From contig NZ_BAABKE010000005.1 of assembly GCF_039543665.1 (NCBI RefSeq), positions 1-64,000 on the forward strand: a DNA stretch of 64,000 nucleotides, in the 5' to 3' direction. This document shows, piece after piece, positions 63,976 through 64,000 of this stretch. Position 1 is the first letter of the stretch. Every line of letters starts with the position of its first letter. The stretch is from Wohlfahrtiimonas larvae (lineage in GTDB: Bacteria; Pseudomonadota; Gammaproteobacteria; Cardiobacteriales; Wohlfahrtiimonadaceae). A program made the position numbers and the translations under genes. Below the pieces are notes generated by a model, which saw only the letters and a list, made by a program, of their open reading frames with translations, ran no database searches and had not been told where the DNA came from.

Positions 63976-64000
63976 TAAAATATTTAAATTGTGGTTTGAG

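Overview
This window is chromosomal DNA of a low-GC, Gram-negative gammaproteobacterium. Support for that: LpxH (lipid A synthesis), periplasmic and cytoplasmic cyclophilins, a PilY1-type pilus protein, a Fur box, a phosphonate operon, and the order tRNA-Tyr, tRNA-Gly, tRNA-Thr, tuf, tRNA-Trp, secE, nusG. The mix would suit an Acinetobacter/Moraxella-like or Cardiobacteriales/Ignatzschineria-like organism. The genus cannot be settled by eye.

Region 1 (1-9963) is the right end of a P2-like prophage (element A). It holds the C-terminus of a late control D protein, a possible moron gene, a CI/LexA-type repressor co-transcribed with a membrane protein (PH plus DUF2511), an early operon (ribbon-helix-helix protein, Ogr/Delta zinc-finger activator, YopX protein, thioredoxin-like protein, TOPRIM primase-helicase, AlpA, small unknowns) and a tyrosine integrase beside an att-like repeat at 9910-9963.

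Region 2 (9964-21506) is a second, related element (B), bounded on the right by a nearly identical 54-bp att repeat at 21453-21506. It repeats the core plan of element A (XRE repressor, 54-residue ribbon-helix-helix protein, helicase, AlpA, integrase). Its replication gene has lost the primase half and carries a -1 frameshift, and the structural phage genes are absent. The cargo is a restriction-modification locus (5mC methylase, C-type regulator, two candidate endonucleases) and a two-gene operon pairing a DGQHR/DndB-like protein with a protein carrying a HEPN-type R-x4-H motif. That pair is the best candidate for an undescribed defence system.

Region 3 (21.5-49.98 kb) is ordinary chromosome. 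It contains a TetR-controlled EmrAB-like pump, a divergent HNH nuclease/methyltransferase pair, an SGNH lipoprotein, PilY1 plus a secreted RCC1-repeat protein, a tandem glycine riboswitch ahead of a TRIC/UPF0126 channel, a decayed oligopeptide-ABC gene tail, MscS, a PTS IIC-like permease, lpxH-ppiB-ppiA, argF, glmU, cytochrome c, a Fur-box ferric-reductase-like protein, an internally deleted ABC-F ATPase, a CatB-like acetyltransferase with an unusual leader, and pdxY.

Region 4 (50-57.2 kb) is a 2-aminoethylphosphonate uptake and breakdown cluster: PhnS/T/U-type ABC transporter, PhnW, PhnX, and a divergent FAD oxidoreductase. Region 5 (57.2-64 kb) carries two small secreted fimbrillin-like proteins, sodA, an RDD protein, an L,D-transpeptidase, and the tRNA-tuf-secE-nusG translation and transcription cluster.
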